64,000 bases of DNA from an uncultured Chloroflexota bacterium (lineage in GTDB: Bacteria; Chloroflexota; Anaerolineae; Anaerolineales; Anaerolineaceae): the NCBI GenBank assembly GCA_902786265.1, contig CADACE010000011.1, positions 1-64,000 on the forward strand. Direction: 5' to 3'. Position 1 is the stretch's first letter, and the number at the start of each line of letters is the position of its first letter. Below are positions 34,899 through 44,398 of the stretch, in pieces. The notes below the pieces were generated by a model, which saw nothing but the letters and a program-made list of their open reading frames with translations, had not been told where the DNA came from and did no database searches. The position numbers were made by a program, and so were the translations under genes.

Positions 34899-35939
34899 TT
34901 ACCAGGTTATGCTGCATTTAGCCCAAACTGCATTATGGTCCGAAAGTTCTTCACCCTGAAATTCCTGAAGTGCACTGCCTTCCGGCGCAAAGGCGCAATC
35001 CTCTTTTCTCGTTGAAACAACACGGCTCACTTCCGCCTTCATCCCGCGCAGCAGCATCCAGTCCAGCCGCAGCGGCAGCCATCCTCCCTGCGGAAGAGGC
35101 TTCCTGCGGGTAGGCACCGGCAGGTCCGGCACAAGCGTATATCCGAAGCTTTCCGCTGTGCGGAGACAATTCTCCCATTCCGGTACATCTTCCAGGCAGC
35201 GCCTTTGCAGCTCGGCACTGGAGGCGATTTTCTGAATGGCAGCCTTGTCATTCCCGTCGAAAGTATTCGTGTTCAGGTCTCCGCCCAGAGCAACAGGCAT
35301 ATCTTTGGGGAACTGACGCTCCGCTGCCTCCAACAGAAACCTCAGCTGCTGGTCCCGTCCGCTGCCATCAGTCCGGTTTTCCAAATGAATGGTACCGACA
35401 CCGATCTGCCGGCTGCCCAGTGATAATTCCGCCAGAATGCCCAGCCTTCCGCCGATCCGCTTCTGCCGGTCAAAATACCAGTTGTATTTCTCTGGGAGCC
35501 GAACGATCTGTGCGTCCCGGATGGGGAAACGGGAAAAAATCGCGTTTCCGTGAAACCCTTTGGGATCGTTTTCATTAACCAGTTCAACGAATTCCAATCC
35601 GAAAACACTGTCCATTCCGAGCCGCCCGGCCAGTTCTTCCGTCGTATTCCGGCAGCCGGAACGCACACATCCGTCATCCAGTTCATTGGCAAGGATCACA
35701 TCAAAGGGCTGAATTTCGGGGCAATATTCCAGATAATCGCCCAGTTCCGCCAGATGTACACCGCGTTCCATATTAAACACAAGCACATTCAGCTGGTCCT
35801 TTGCACCGGAATTATATTCTTCCGCGTGACAGACCTCGGTCTGAGAAAACTGAGGTATCCGGGACATCACCTCATGCTGGGAGAGATGCTCCAGCATTGA
35901 GCCGAAATGTCTTCGATCTTCGAGAGGAATACCTTGCAT
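34899..35939 (-). CDS. Endonuclease/exonuclease/phosphatase (EEP) family hydrolase
   Basis: The 346-residue protein has the EEP motifs in order: NVLVFNMERG (Asn), ILANELDDG (metal Glu), GTIHLENRTD (catalytic His), GGDLNTNT (Asp/Asn), RLDWMLLRG and a C-terminal LSDHNAVWAKC (Ser-Asp-His). No signal peptide is visible, so it acts in the cytoplasm. It heads the operon: the binding-protein gene begins about 50 bases later and a consensus promoter lies just upstream. It may split a phosphodiester or phosphomonoester brought in by the transporter. The first 50 residues precede the catalytic fold, so a later start is possible. Confidence 0.82.
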   Translation of the reverse strand: MQGIPLEDRRHFGSMLEHLSQHEVMSRIPQFSQTEVCHAEEYNSGAKDQLNVLVFNMERGVHLAELGDYLEYCPEIQPFDVILANELDDGCVRSGCRNTTEELAGRLGMDSVFGLEFVELVNENDPKGFHGNAIFSRFPIRDAQIVRLPEKYNWYFDRQKRIGGRLGILAELSLGSRQIGVGTIHLENRTDGSGRDQQLRFLLEAAERQFPKDMPVALGGDLNTNTFDGNDKAAIQKIASSAELQRRCLEDVPEWENCLRTAESFGYTLVPDLPVPTRRKPLPQGGWLPLRLDWMLLRGMKAEVSRVVSTRKEDCAFAPEGSALQEFQGEELSDHNAVWAKCSITW

Positions 35940-35974
35940 GAAATTGCTCTTTCTTTTCCAGTGTCAGTATTTTT

Positions 35975-36003
35975 ATTGTACTTTGTTGTATACTGTCTGT
36001 CAA
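35975..36003 (-). promoter_or_regulatory. Promoter of the EEP-hydrolase/ABC operon
   Basis: Minus strand: -35 TTGACA (36003-35998), 17-bp spacer, -10 TACAAT (35980-35975). It lies between the dnaE stop and the hydrolase ATG. Confidence 0.8.
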
Positions 36004-36041
36004 GAATGAATCTTTGGCATCCGGCAATCTGAAAGGTCCGG

Positions 36042-39000
36042 TTATCTTGCGGGGGCTTTATCCTCGATTTGTATATTCGCGTCGCCAACCAGTTCCCGGA
36101 GTTTATTCAAAAGATCGCTGCAGATTTTCGTTTTGATATTCGGAAAATCCACAAGGTAAGCCTCACCGGCTTCAAGGATCAAAAAGGAAACGTTATCCTC
36201 TCCCGGATAAGAAGAGACCAAACCATGCAGCCGGCGGATGCGGCGGCCCGATGATCCGGGCTGCGCGTTAGGCTCGACGCGGACGATCACAGTCAGCAGC
36301 TTCGGCTTAGGTTTCTCGTCAACAGAAAACAGCTCCTCATCCAGACTGTCGACATCATTAACACCCCTTGAAATATCATCTGAGAACGAATCATCATTCA
36401 TCAGTGCCATCCGGTCGATCACCGGAGCGATATCGGAAACCCGGCCGGATTTTTCCGTATCGTCCGCCGGAGGTACTTGAGACGGAGCCTGTTCATCTTC
36501 CGGGTCGGTAAAGAATCCGGTAACCGGGCCGATATTGGCGGACGCGATTGGTTTAATGACACTCTTCGGAGCCGGCTGAACCGGTTCTGAAGGCGGTTCG
36601 TCAATATCAAACGGCGGATCGTCGTCATCATCACCCGAATCACTCATCGCAGCTTCCGACTTCGGACCAGACGGTTGGGAAATTGAACCATCCGCAGGAC
36701 CGGCATCCTCATTGAGGGCTGCATTATCAGCCGATGAAGCATTTCCGACTGTTTCAACGATCACGGGCTTTTCCGCCAACACTTCCTTTGCTGCTTCCGT
36801 TTCGGACTGGTTCATATCCTCATCCGGTTCCGGTCCGGTAAGGGCACCGCAGGCATCGGGCATTTCATCTGCCGGAACGGGCGGCATATCATCGAAGGGA
36901 TCCGTCATCATCGGAAAATCTTCCATTGGCGGCAGTTCATCGAACCAGCCATCATCCGGCGGCGGACCATAAGGTCCCGGCACTTCATTGAAATGATGTC
37001 CTGCTGCCGCCTGTGCCTCCGGAGTCAGCTCCTCCACACGATCTTCCTCCGAATAGGTATCCGCAAAATAGGCATCCGATTCCGCCATGCCATTGATCAG
37101 CAGGGAAGAGGCTTTCTGCGCGGAAATCTGCGGTGCGCCGCGGGTTTTGTCCAGCTTACCTTCCACGATGATCGGCGCGTCCACTTTGACGATATCCCGG
37201 ACCTCGTCCCACACTCTGGGAAAGAAGATGACGTCTATCACATCGCCGTGGATATCTTCCAGCTTGATGGCACACATGGACTTGTTGTCTTTCTTGGTCA
37301 GCAGGCTGCGGGCAGACTGCACCAGACCACCGACGGTAATGTACTTATTCTGTTCGATATCATCCAGCTGATTGCGGGTAACACAATGATGACGCTGCAG
37401 AGCGGCACGATGGACGTTCAGCGGGTGGTCGGAAACATACAGTCCCAGCAGATCCTTTTCCCAATTCAGTTTTTCACGGGACTCGATCGGCGTCGTTTCC
37501 GGAAGGACGATCTTCTGGAGCGGGATATCGAACATATCAAACAACCCCATCTGTCCGCTGTCAGCACCTTTATATTTTGACGCGCTGGTCGCGATCATAT
37601 CATCCAGAGCCGCCAGCAGCGCGCCGCGCTCACCGAAGGAATCCATGGCACCGACTTTCGCGAGGCTTTCCAAAGCTCTGCGCCCGACCTGCCGCAGGTC
37701 AATGCGGCTGACAAAATCATCCAGGCTCTTGAAAGGACCGTTCTTTTCCCGCTCGTTGATGATCGCTTCCGCCGCACCCTGTCCGACATTCTTGATCGCC
37801 CCCAGGCCAAAGCGGATTGACTTGTCTCCGTCAACGGAGAAATCCCAAAAGCTCGATTCGATCTTCGGCGGCAGAACACTGATGCCATACTGGCGGCAGT
37901 CATTGATGTAAAAAGCGATCTTGGCGGAATCACCCGCGTTCGCGGAGAGGATGGCGGTCATGAATTCGACCGTGTAATGGCACTTCAGATAACCGGTCTG
38001 GACCGCGAGCACGCCATAGTCAGCCGCATGGCTCTTATTGAACCCGTAATTCGCGAACTGTTCCCATTCCGCGAAGATAGCCTCCGCGGTTTCCTTTGCC
38101 ACGCCGTTTTTCTGAGCCCCTTCGATGAACTTGATGCGGTGCTTTTCGACCTTATCCTTTTTCTTCTTGGAGATCGCTTTCCGCAGGTCATCAGATTCGG
38201 AAGCCGTATAACCGGCAAGGTCCATAGCCGCGAACATGATCTGTTCCTGATAAACCGGGATCCCATAGGTTTCCGCGAAGATCGGTTCCATCAGCGGATG
38301 GAGATACTTCACCTCTTCCCGCCCATTCATACGCTCAATATACGAAGGAATGAACTGCATCGGGCCCGGACGATAGAGCGCCACCATCGCGATGATGTGC
38401 TCCAGCTTCTTCGGTCCCATTTCCATCAGGTAGCGGGTCATGCCCGTACTTTCCAGTTGGAAGACCCCTGCTGTATTCCCGTCTGCCAGGAACTTATAGG
38501 TATCCGCGTCATCCGTCGGGATGTTCTGAAGCGTCAGCCTGACGCCGTGCCGTTCAAAAATCGTATCGCAGCATTTCTGCATGACCGTCAGCGTGATGAG
38601 GCCGAGGAAATCCACCTTCAGCAGGCCCATGCGGTCCACGATCGTCATTTCAAACTGAGCCACGGATTTGATCGGGTTGTCGTCCGCCCCGTTGGTCGGA
38701 CGATGCAGCGGAGCGTACTTCACGATCGGAATATCCGTGATGATCAGCCCGGCAGCGTGTGTACCCGCGTTCCGCGCGACACCTTCCATTTCAGCGGCGG
38801 TATTGACCAGCTCCGTAAGCTGACTGCTTTCGTCAACAGCCTGCTTGAATTCAGCTACCTCTTCAAGGCAGTTTTTCAGCGTGATCGGTTTGCCGCTTAC
38901 CGGCATCTTATTGCCCGCGGGGATGAGTTTACAGACCCGGTCAACTTCTGAAAGCGGGACATCCATCACCCGCCCGACGTCCCGGACCGCGCCTTTCGCG

Positions 39001-40298
39001 CCGAGGCAGTTGAATGTGATGATCTGCGAGACATGATCCTCTCCGTATTTGTCGGAGCAGTATTGCAGCAGTTTATAGCGTTTATCGTCCTGAATATCCA
39101 GGTCAATATCCGGCATGGAAATACGTCCCGGGTTCAGGAAACGTTCAAAGATCAGTTTGAATTTCAAAGGTTCTACCGGGGTGATGCCCAGCGTGTAAGC
39201 AACCATGGAACCGGCACCGGATCCGCGGACGTTATACCACCAGTTGCACTCCTTGGCATGGTTCACCAGGTCCTGCACGATCAGGAAGTAGGAGTCAAAC
39301 CCCATGGTATGGATAATGTTCAGCTCATGTTCAAGACGGTCGCGGACGACTTTATCTTCTGCGTGTTCTCCGTACCGCCAGATCAGCCCTTTTTCACAAT
39401 TTTTCCGCAGCTGGGACTGGTCATTTTCACCTTCGGGCAGCGGGAAAATCGGCAGATGGTAACCGTGGGGTTCCAGATCGACAAAGCAGCGTTCCGCGAT
39501 TTTCACCGTATTGGAAAGCGCACCCGGTACGTCGCCGAATAATCTTTCCATTTCTTCAGGAGAACGGAAATAGTAGGAATGGTCGCTCATGCGGAAGCGT
39601 TTTTCATCCGTCAGCTTCGCACCGGTCTGGATGGCAAGCAGGATGTCCTGATATTTCCAGTCGCCGGGGTCCACATAATGGGCGTCGTTGGTGGCGACAA
39701 AACCCAGGTCATATTCTTTCCCGAATTCCAGCAGCTTTTTGTTGACTTCGTATAATTCCGGGATGTTGTGATCCTGCAGCTCGATAAAGAAATTATCCCG
39801 CCCGAACAGGTCAAGATACCATTCCAGGCGTTTGCGCGCGCCGTCAATATTTCCGCGGCGGATCAATGAGGGAATCTCACCTGCCAGACAGGCGGTGGTG
39901 CAGATCAGCCCCTCGGCATGGGACTCCAGATATTCATGGTCGATCCGCGGATGGTAATAGAAGCCTTCCAGTTGGGACGCGGAGGCGATTTCAAGAAGAT
40001 TCTGATAGCCCGTCTGGTTTTCCGCGAGCAGCAGCAGATGGTTCGCGCCCTTGTCACGCGGATCGCGGGAACGCATATCCCGCGGAGCCATATATGCCTC
40101 CAGCCCGATGACCGGTTTGATGCCGGCTTCCTGGGCAGCCATGTAAAACTCCACCACACCGAACATCGTCCCGTGATCGGTAATCGCGACCGCGGGCATA
40201 TTCATTTCCTTCGCTCGCTGCATTACTTTCTTGATCTTGCTGAACCCGTCCAGCAGGGAATATTCGGTATGTAAGTGAAGATGTACAAAATCAGGCAT
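36042..40298 (-). CDS. dnaE: DNA polymerase III alpha subunit
   Basis: The 1418-residue replicative polymerase opens with a PHP domain (HLHLHTEYSLLDG, AITDHGTMFG, ATNDAHY) whose metal-binding residues look intact, so it may proofread or cleave pyrophosphate. The polymerase catalytic aspartates are in PDIDLDIQDD near residue 394. The helix-hairpin-helix, beta-clamp and OB regions follow. Residues of about 1096-1329 are an acidic, Pro/Asp/Ser-rich, probably disordered linker. After it a conserved C-terminal domain (VIVRVEPNAQPG, RRLHGLVSSYPGEDNV) resembles the tau-interaction end of Thermus-type DnaE. Length is about 200-250 above E. coli DnaE because of the linker. Confidence 0.95.
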   Translation of the reverse strand: MPDFVHLHLHTEYSLLDGFSKIKKVMQRAKEMNMPAVAITDHGTMFGVVEFYMAAQEAGIKPVIGLEAYMAPRDMRSRDPRDKGANHLLLLAENQTGYQNLLEIASASQLEGFYYHPRIDHEYLESHAEGLICTTACLAGEIPSLIRRGNIDGARKRLEWYLDLFGRDNFFIELQDHNIPELYEVNKKLLEFGKEYDLGFVATNDAHYVDPGDWKYQDILLAIQTGAKLTDEKRFRMSDHSYYFRSPEEMERLFGDVPGALSNTVKIAERCFVDLEPHGYHLPIFPLPEGENDQSQLRKNCEKGLIWRYGEHAEDKVVRDRLEHELNIIHTMGFDSYFLIVQDLVNHAKECNWWYNVRGSGAGSMVAYTLGITPVEPLKFKLIFERFLNPGRISMPDIDLDIQDDKRYKLLQYCSDKYGEDHVSQIITFNCLGAKGAVRDVGRVMDVPLSEVDRVCKLIPAGNKMPVSGKPITLKNCLEEVAEFKQAVDESSQLTELVNTAAEMEGVARNAGTHAAGLIITDIPIVKYAPLHRPTNGADDNPIKSVAQFEMTIVDRMGLLKVDFLGLITLTVMQKCCDTIFERHGVRLTLQNIPTDDADTYKFLADGNTAGVFQLESTGMTRYLMEMGPKKLEHIIAMVALYRPGPMQFIPSYIERMNGREEVKYLHPLMEPIFAETYGIPVYQEQIMFAAMDLAGYTASESDDLRKAISKKKKDKVEKHRIKFIEGAQKNGVAKETAEAIFAEWEQFANYGFNKSHAADYGVLAVQTGYLKCHYTVEFMTAILSANAGDSAKIAFYINDCRQYGISVLPPKIESSFWDFSVDGDKSIRFGLGAIKNVGQGAAEAIINEREKNGPFKSLDDFVSRIDLRQVGRRALESLAKVGAMDSFGERGALLAALDDMIATSASKYKGADSGQMGLFDMFDIPLQKIVLPETTPIESREKLNWEKDLLGLYVSDHPLNVHRAALQRHHCVTRNQLDDIEQNKYITVGGLVQSARSLLTKKDNKSMCAIKLEDIHGDVIDVIFFPRVWDEVRDIVKVDAPIIVEGKLDKTRGAPQISAQKASSLLINGMAESDAYFADTYSEEDRVEELTPEAQAAAGHHFNEVPGPYGPPPDDGWFDELPPMEDFPMMTDPFDDMPPVPADEMPDACGALTGPEPDEDMNQSETEAAKEVLAEKPVIVETVGNASSADNAALNEDAGPADGSISQPSGPKSEAAMSDSGDDDDDPPFDIDEPPSEPVQPAPKSVIKPIASANIGPVTGFFTDPEDEQAPSQVPPADDTEKSGRVSDIAPVIDRMALMNDDSFSDDISRGVNDVDSLDEELFSVDEKPKPKLLTVIVRVEPNAQPGSSGRRIRRLHGLVSSYPGEDNVSFLILEAGEAYLVDFPNIKTKICSDLLNKLRELVGDANIQIEDKAPAR

Positions 40299-40394
40299 AA
40301 TGGTCTCTCCTTACCTTTATTTTATCATTTGTAGCAGGAATTATCCATGATAAAATCTGATTTCTCTGTGATATTTTTTACTTAAACCTGACAG

Positions 40395-40511
40395 TTATTC
40401 TTTCGGCGAACAGGTCGGATATTTATCAAAACTGCTGAGCATCACGGCAGCATTATCTGCAAAGGTATACCCTTTGATACTTTCATGCGCCTGTTTTAAA
40501 GCTGAGGCGAT
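40395..40511 (-). pseudogene. Possible 3' remnant of a lost gene
   Basis: The minus strand reads as 38 protein-like codons (ALKQAHESIKGYTFADNAAV, then MLSSFDKYPTCSPKE) and a TAA, but an in-frame TGA lies directly before it and there is no start codon. Base composition looks coding. It sits between dnaE and the end of the histidine kinase gene. Family not recognised; chance is possible. Confidence 0.3.
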
Positions 40512-40531
40512 TCAATTTCCAAACCCGAATT

Positions 40532-42967
40532 TTATTTCACATAGGTACCAAGCACCCGGGATAAAGCATCGATATCGATGGGTTTTGTGATGTGATCATT
40601 CATTCCGGCTTTTTTACTGTTCACGATATCTTCAGCAAAAGCGTTTGCGGACATTGCCACGATGGGGATCTTTTTTGCGTATTGCCTATCGATGGAGCGG
40701 ATCGTCCTTGCGGCTTCATAACCATCCATGTTCGGCATCCGGATATCCATTAAGATAAGGGAATAATATCCGTCCGGAGAATCCGTCAGCTTCCTGACTG
40801 CCTTCTCCCCGTCCTCTGCCCAGTCCACCACGGCACCGGTCATTTCCAGAAAGTCCATGGCGATCTCAGCATTGATTTCCTGATCCTCCGCCAGAAGGAT
40901 ATGCCGTCCGGACAGATCCATATCTTCCAGCTTCTGCAGGGAAGCGTCTGCCCCGGTTTCCCCGGATCCTTCATTGGTAAGAGAGTGGAAAAGGGAAGCC
41001 AGTTTCGTACGGAACAAAGGCTTGCTGATAAACGCATCAACTCCTGCTTCTCTGGCTTCCTGCTCTATTTCCGTCCAGTCATAAGCAGAGAAGATGATAA
41101 TAGGATGCCCGCTGCCCACCAGGCCGCGGATCTGCCGGACAGTTTCAACGCCGCCCATATCCGGAAGCTTCCAATCAATCATAAAGGCGAAAAAGTCGCG
41201 GTTTTGTTCCTGTCTCGCTTTCACACGGTCTACCGCCGCTTTGCCTGAAAGGACCCATTCGCTGTTCATCCCCATATCATTGAGAAGCGCACAGGCAGAC
41301 TCACAGCAGACAGGATCATCATCAGCCACCAGAACACGAAGGTCAGCGAAGCTGTCAAAGTTAATATTTTCATTGCTTTGCACTTTCAGATAAACACTGA
41401 CCGTGAATTTTGAGCCTTCGCCATAGACGCTTTCCACAGAAATGTCACCGCCCATCATCCTTACGATATTCCGGGTGATAACCATACCGAGCCCTGTACC
41501 CTGAATGCCGGCATTTTTTCTGTCAGCAGCGCGGGTGAAAGGCTCGAAGAGGTGCTTCTGAAACTCTTCCGTCATTCCGAAGCCGTTATCCTCAAAGATA
41601 AACTGATAATAGCCATGTCCCGGCTTCCGTGTGTGATTTTCTCTTACACTGAGAGAGATTTTCCCTCCGTCAGGCGTATATTTTATGGCATTACTCATAA
41701 TATTGACAAAAACCTGCAGAAGGCGCCGGCGGTCGCCGATGACCTGTTCATGCTCCACGTTGATGATATTGATCCGGAAGCTGTGTTCATGCGACTGGAT
41801 CTGCGGCCGGGTCATCGTCAGCATCTCATCAATAAGTTCCGCCAGACAGAACTCTTCCTCCTGCAGTTCCACCTTTCCGGACTCGATCTTATTCATATCC
41901 AGAACATCGTTGATCAGGGCGAGGAGATGGTTTGAGGATTCCGTGATCTTCCGCAGACAGTCCGCGACGCGCTCCCTGTCATCCAGGTGATTGGCCGCGA
42001 TGGCGGTCATACCGATGATCCCGTTCATGGGCGTGCGCATATCATGGCTCATACTGGAGAGAAATTCACTCTTTGCCCTGTTGGAGGCATTGGCAGCACC
42101 AATGGCTTCCCTGAGAGCCTGCTGTATCTGCTGCTCTTTTCTTACTTCATCATCCACATTCTTAAAGCCGCAAACGATGCCTTCACGACCGTTGTTCAGT
42201 TCCAGTTTGGCAAATTCCAGCCTGTAATGACGTATTCCGTTCTCAAAAACCCGGCGGAAAGGAATGGAATAGATCAGCTTATCCGCTGTGTTTTTGATAA
42301 TATTTTCAGGGGTGACGGAATCAAGAAACATCTGCCGGTCCTCTTCCAAAATCAGACCGGAGTAAAAAGCAAACGCGTCGGAAAATCGGGTGATCGTCAT
42401 AGCTTTGTTGGCAGGCATAAGATGTTCCATCCGTTTATCGACCCGGTACAGCTCAAAACGCTGGGTTTCCATATCTTTGATCAGCCAGACAGAATCGTAG
42501 ACCCGTGTAAGCGCTTCGATGACGGCAGTGCGCAGTGCTTTATCGGATTCTGCCTGCTGGTGACTGTCAGTGATATCTGAGATAAAAACATAATACAGGC
42601 CTTTGTAAACCTCGGATTCCACATAATGACCGTAATCGTCGATCCATCGGATCTCACCGTCCTTACGAATGATGCGGTATTCCACATGATCAAGCTCGGA
42701 GCGGCTTTCATTGACTTGTTTTTTGATCAGGGAAGAGATTCTTTCATAATCATCCGGATGGATCATGCCCCGGAAAGTAAAACCGGAATAATCTTTGAAA
42801 TCCTCCAGACTGTCACATCCGTAGATTTCACAGACAGCAGAGTTTGCGTACAGCAATTCTTCACTTTCATCAGCTCTGTAGATAAAGAAGCCTCCGGGCA
42901 TATGCTCGCCAAACTGTTCAATTATTGAAAGACTTTCCTCATTCAGGACAAAATATTTGCTGAACAT
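40532..42967 (-). CDS. Hybrid sensor histidine kinase with two receiver domains
   Basis: It encodes 811 residues from ATG 42967 (GGAG 7 bases upstream). Order: PAS domain (about 20-150), a second sensor-like region, HisKA with the phospho-His in SMSHDMRTPMNG (about 305), HATPase with DNGFGM and GTGLGM, then two receiver domains (about 540-660 with the Asp in MIDWKLPDMGG, and 690-811 with LMDIRMPNMDG). There is no transmembrane segment, so it is a soluble phosphorelay hub sensing an internal or redox signal. No partner response regulator or HPt gene lies nearby. Confidence 0.9.
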   Translation of the reverse strand: MFSKYFVLNEESLSIIEQFGEHMPGGFFIYRADESEELLYANSAVCEIYGCDSLEDFKDYSGFTFRGMIHPDDYERISSLIKKQVNESRSELDHVEYRIIRKDGEIRWIDDYGHYVESEVYKGLYYVFISDITDSHQQAESDKALRTAVIEALTRVYDSVWLIKDMETQRFELYRVDKRMEHLMPANKAMTITRFSDAFAFYSGLILEEDRQMFLDSVTPENIIKNTADKLIYSIPFRRVFENGIRHYRLEFAKLELNNGREGIVCGFKNVDDEVRKEQQIQQALREAIGAANASNRAKSEFLSSMSHDMRTPMNGIIGMTAIAANHLDDRERVADCLRKITESSNHLLALINDVLDMNKIESGKVELQEEEFCLAELIDEMLTMTRPQIQSHEHSFRINIINVEHEQVIGDRRRLLQVFVNIMSNAIKYTPDGGKISLSVRENHTRKPGHGYYQFIFEDNGFGMTEEFQKHLFEPFTRAADRKNAGIQGTGLGMVITRNIVRMMGGDISVESVYGEGSKFTVSVYLKVQSNENINFDSFADLRVLVADDDPVCCESACALLNDMGMNSEWVLSGKAAVDRVKARQEQNRDFFAFMIDWKLPDMGGVETVRQIRGLVGSGHPIIIFSAYDWTEIEQEAREAGVDAFISKPLFRTKLASLFHSLTNEGSGETGADASLQKLEDMDLSGRHILLAEDQEINAEIAMDFLEMTGAVVDWAEDGEKAVRKLTDSPDGYYSLILMDIRMPNMDGYEAARTIRSIDRQYAKKIPIVAMSANAFAEDIVNSKKAGMNDHITKPIDIDALSRVLGTYVK

Positions 42968-43094
42968 AGACCTCTCCCGCACATGGAATTGATTAACTTT
43001 ACCATAATTATGCAAATTTTTCCAGATATTTTCTTTGTGCGTAAAAGATATCCGGGGCTTTCCTAAACGAAGAGGCAAAAGTCGTCCCGCTTAA

Positions 43095-43126
43095 ATAAAA
43101 AAGCGGCCCATTTATGAGCCGCTCTT
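43095..43126 (-). terminator. Terminator of the rplU-rpmA-rpmE operon
   Basis: The stem AGCGGC / GCCGCT with a 10-base loop is followed on the minus strand by TTTTTTATTT. Confidence 0.85.
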
Positions 43127-43144
43127 ATCATTTGAGAAGAATTC

Positions 43145-43609
43145 TTAGTCTTCGCTGCCGGGGACTTCAATACCCTTGGAGCGCATAGCTTTCTTGATCT
43201 CAATCAGGCGGGACTGGCCGATGCCATCGAGATCGAGAACAGCCTGATCACCGTTGACCAGAGCCTTGAGGACATCAGAGGCTTTTTCGAAGCCGGCTTT
43301 TGCCCAGGCTTTGACGCTCGCGGAACTCAGTTCCAGATCAGCGATCTTCATATTATTGACATTCTTGCCTTCTTCGCGGGTCTTCTTTTCATCCAGGAAA
43401 TCCTGGCGAGCCTGCAGACGGCGATAGAAGCGATCAACCTGTCCTTCCATATCGAGCAGACGCTGCTGCTGACCGGTGAAGAACGGATGGCACTTGGAGC
43501 AAACTTCAGTGCGGATCTCTTTCTTAATTGAACCCGTGGTCCAGGTATTACCGCATGCGCAGGTCACCTTCGCATCGTAATAATAAGTCGGATGGGTATC
43601 TTTTTTCAT
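43145..43609 (-). CDS. rpmE: 50S ribosomal protein L31 with a C-terminal alpha-CTD-like domain
   Basis: The 154-residue protein is about twice normal L31 length. Residues 1-72 are zinc-type bL31: Cys17-x-Cys19 and Cys37-x2-Cys40, with EVCSKCHPFFTGQQ. A charged linker follows. Residues 87-150 (KIADLELSSASVKAWAKAGF, then GIGQSRLIEIKKAMRSKGI) align well with the RNA polymerase alpha C-terminal domain, including DLEL, the helix-hairpin-helix glycines and EIK. The positions matching the DNA-contacting Arg265 and Asn268 of E. coli alpha are Ala and Lys here, so promoter UP-element binding is unlikely. It lies third in the L21-L27-L31 operon. Confidence 0.92.
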   Translation of the reverse strand: MKKDTHPTYYYDAKVTCACGNTWTTGSIKKEIRTEVCSKCHPFFTGQQQRLLDMEGQVDRFYRRLQARQDFLDEKKTREEGKNVNNMKIADLELSSASVKAWAKAGFEKASDVLKALVNGDQAVLDLDGIGQSRLIEIKKAMRSKGIEVPGSED

Positions 43610-43670
43610 TTCGTTTATTCCTTTCGCGATTCGTTTCTCATGTCACTTGAGAGAAACGGACGAGCTTTTC

Positions 43671-43934
43671 TTATTCTTCCTCAGCGGTGACAATGTTGAC
43701 ACGCTTCTGACCGGTCGGGAGGGTTTCATAAGCAACCGTACCCGCTACAGTAGCGAACAAAGTATAATCACTGCCTACACCGACATTCTTACCCGGCTTA
43801 ATTTTCGTACCGTGCTGGCGAACCAGGATTGTACCGGAAAGAACAGACTGACCGCCGAAGCGTTTTACGCCCAGACGCTGTGAATTCGAATCACGACCAT
43901 TGCGGCTTGAACCGCCACCCTTTTTGTGTGCCAT
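43671..43934 (-). CDS. rpmA: 50S ribosomal protein L27
   Basis: The 87-residue protein is typical bL27: [20 protein letters not shown], then [11 protein letters not shown] and [20 protein letters not shown]. Its N-terminus has no cleavable extension of the kind seen in many Firmicutes. It follows L21 by 6 bases and precedes L31 in one transcript. It binds near the peptidyl transferase centre. Confidence 0.97.
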   Translation of the reverse strand: MAHKKGGGSSRNGRDSNSQRLGVKRFGGQSVLSGTILVRQHGTKIKPGKNVGVGSDYTLFATVAGTVAYETLPTGQKRVNIVTAEEE

Positions 43935-43940
43935 TTCTAA

Positions 43941-44258
43941 TTACCCCTTAATTGACTCAATCTTAATACGAGTGTAAACCTGGCGATGGCCGGTCTTTAC
44001 ACGAAAATGTTTCTTCGGGCGATATTTGAAAACTGTAATTTTCGGACCCTTTTCCTCACCGACAACAGTACCTTCAACGGTAGCACCCTTCACATAAGGA
44101 GCACCGACGGAGACAGCGTCATCATTTACGAAGAGCAGAACATCATTCAGATTGACCTTAGAGCCGGCTTCGGCGTCAATCAGGCGGTCCACGACGATGT
44201 CTGAACCTTCAACGGCTTTGTACTGCTTGCCGCCGCTTTCAACGATTGCGTATTTCAT
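43941..44258 (-). CDS. rplU: 50S ribosomal protein L21
   Basis: It encodes 105 residues starting MKYAIVESGGKQYKAVEG. ATG 44258 is preferred to a TTG five codons upstream because it gives the standard bL21 N-terminus, with GGAG about 9 bases before it. KHFRVKTGHRQVYTRIKIE at the end is the typical C-terminus. It is the first gene of the rplU-rpmA-rpmE operon. Confidence 0.97.
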   Translation of the reverse strand: MKYAIVESGGKQYKAVEGSDIVVDRLIDAEAGSKVNLNDVLLFVNDDAVSVGAPYVKGATVEGTVVGEEKGPKITVFKYRPKKHFRVKTGHRQVYTRIKIESIKG

Positions 44259-44370
44259 TCCTTTTTTCTCCAATCTTCACTTCACCTTTTTTCCTGCGTC
44301 TTTCCGCCGAATCAAGGGGAAGTTGGCTTAAATCAGTTCCTTCACGGCTGCCCGTTTCGAAACCTTTATT

Positions 44371-44398
44371 ATTATACATAAAACGGTCCGCTTGTCAA
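44371..44398 (-). promoter_or_regulatory. rplU promoter
   Basis: Minus strand: -35 TTGACA (44398-44393), 16-bp spacer, -10 TATAAT (44376-44371). A leader of about 105 bases follows, long enough for a ribosomal-protein leader structure. The remaining 44400-44700 gap shows nothing I recognise. Confidence 0.85.

Noticed and set aside
43145..43609. Frameshift joining rpmE to a second gene
   Set aside because: The L31 part runs in frame into the extension with a typical linker and one stop, and there is no internal ribosome binding site.
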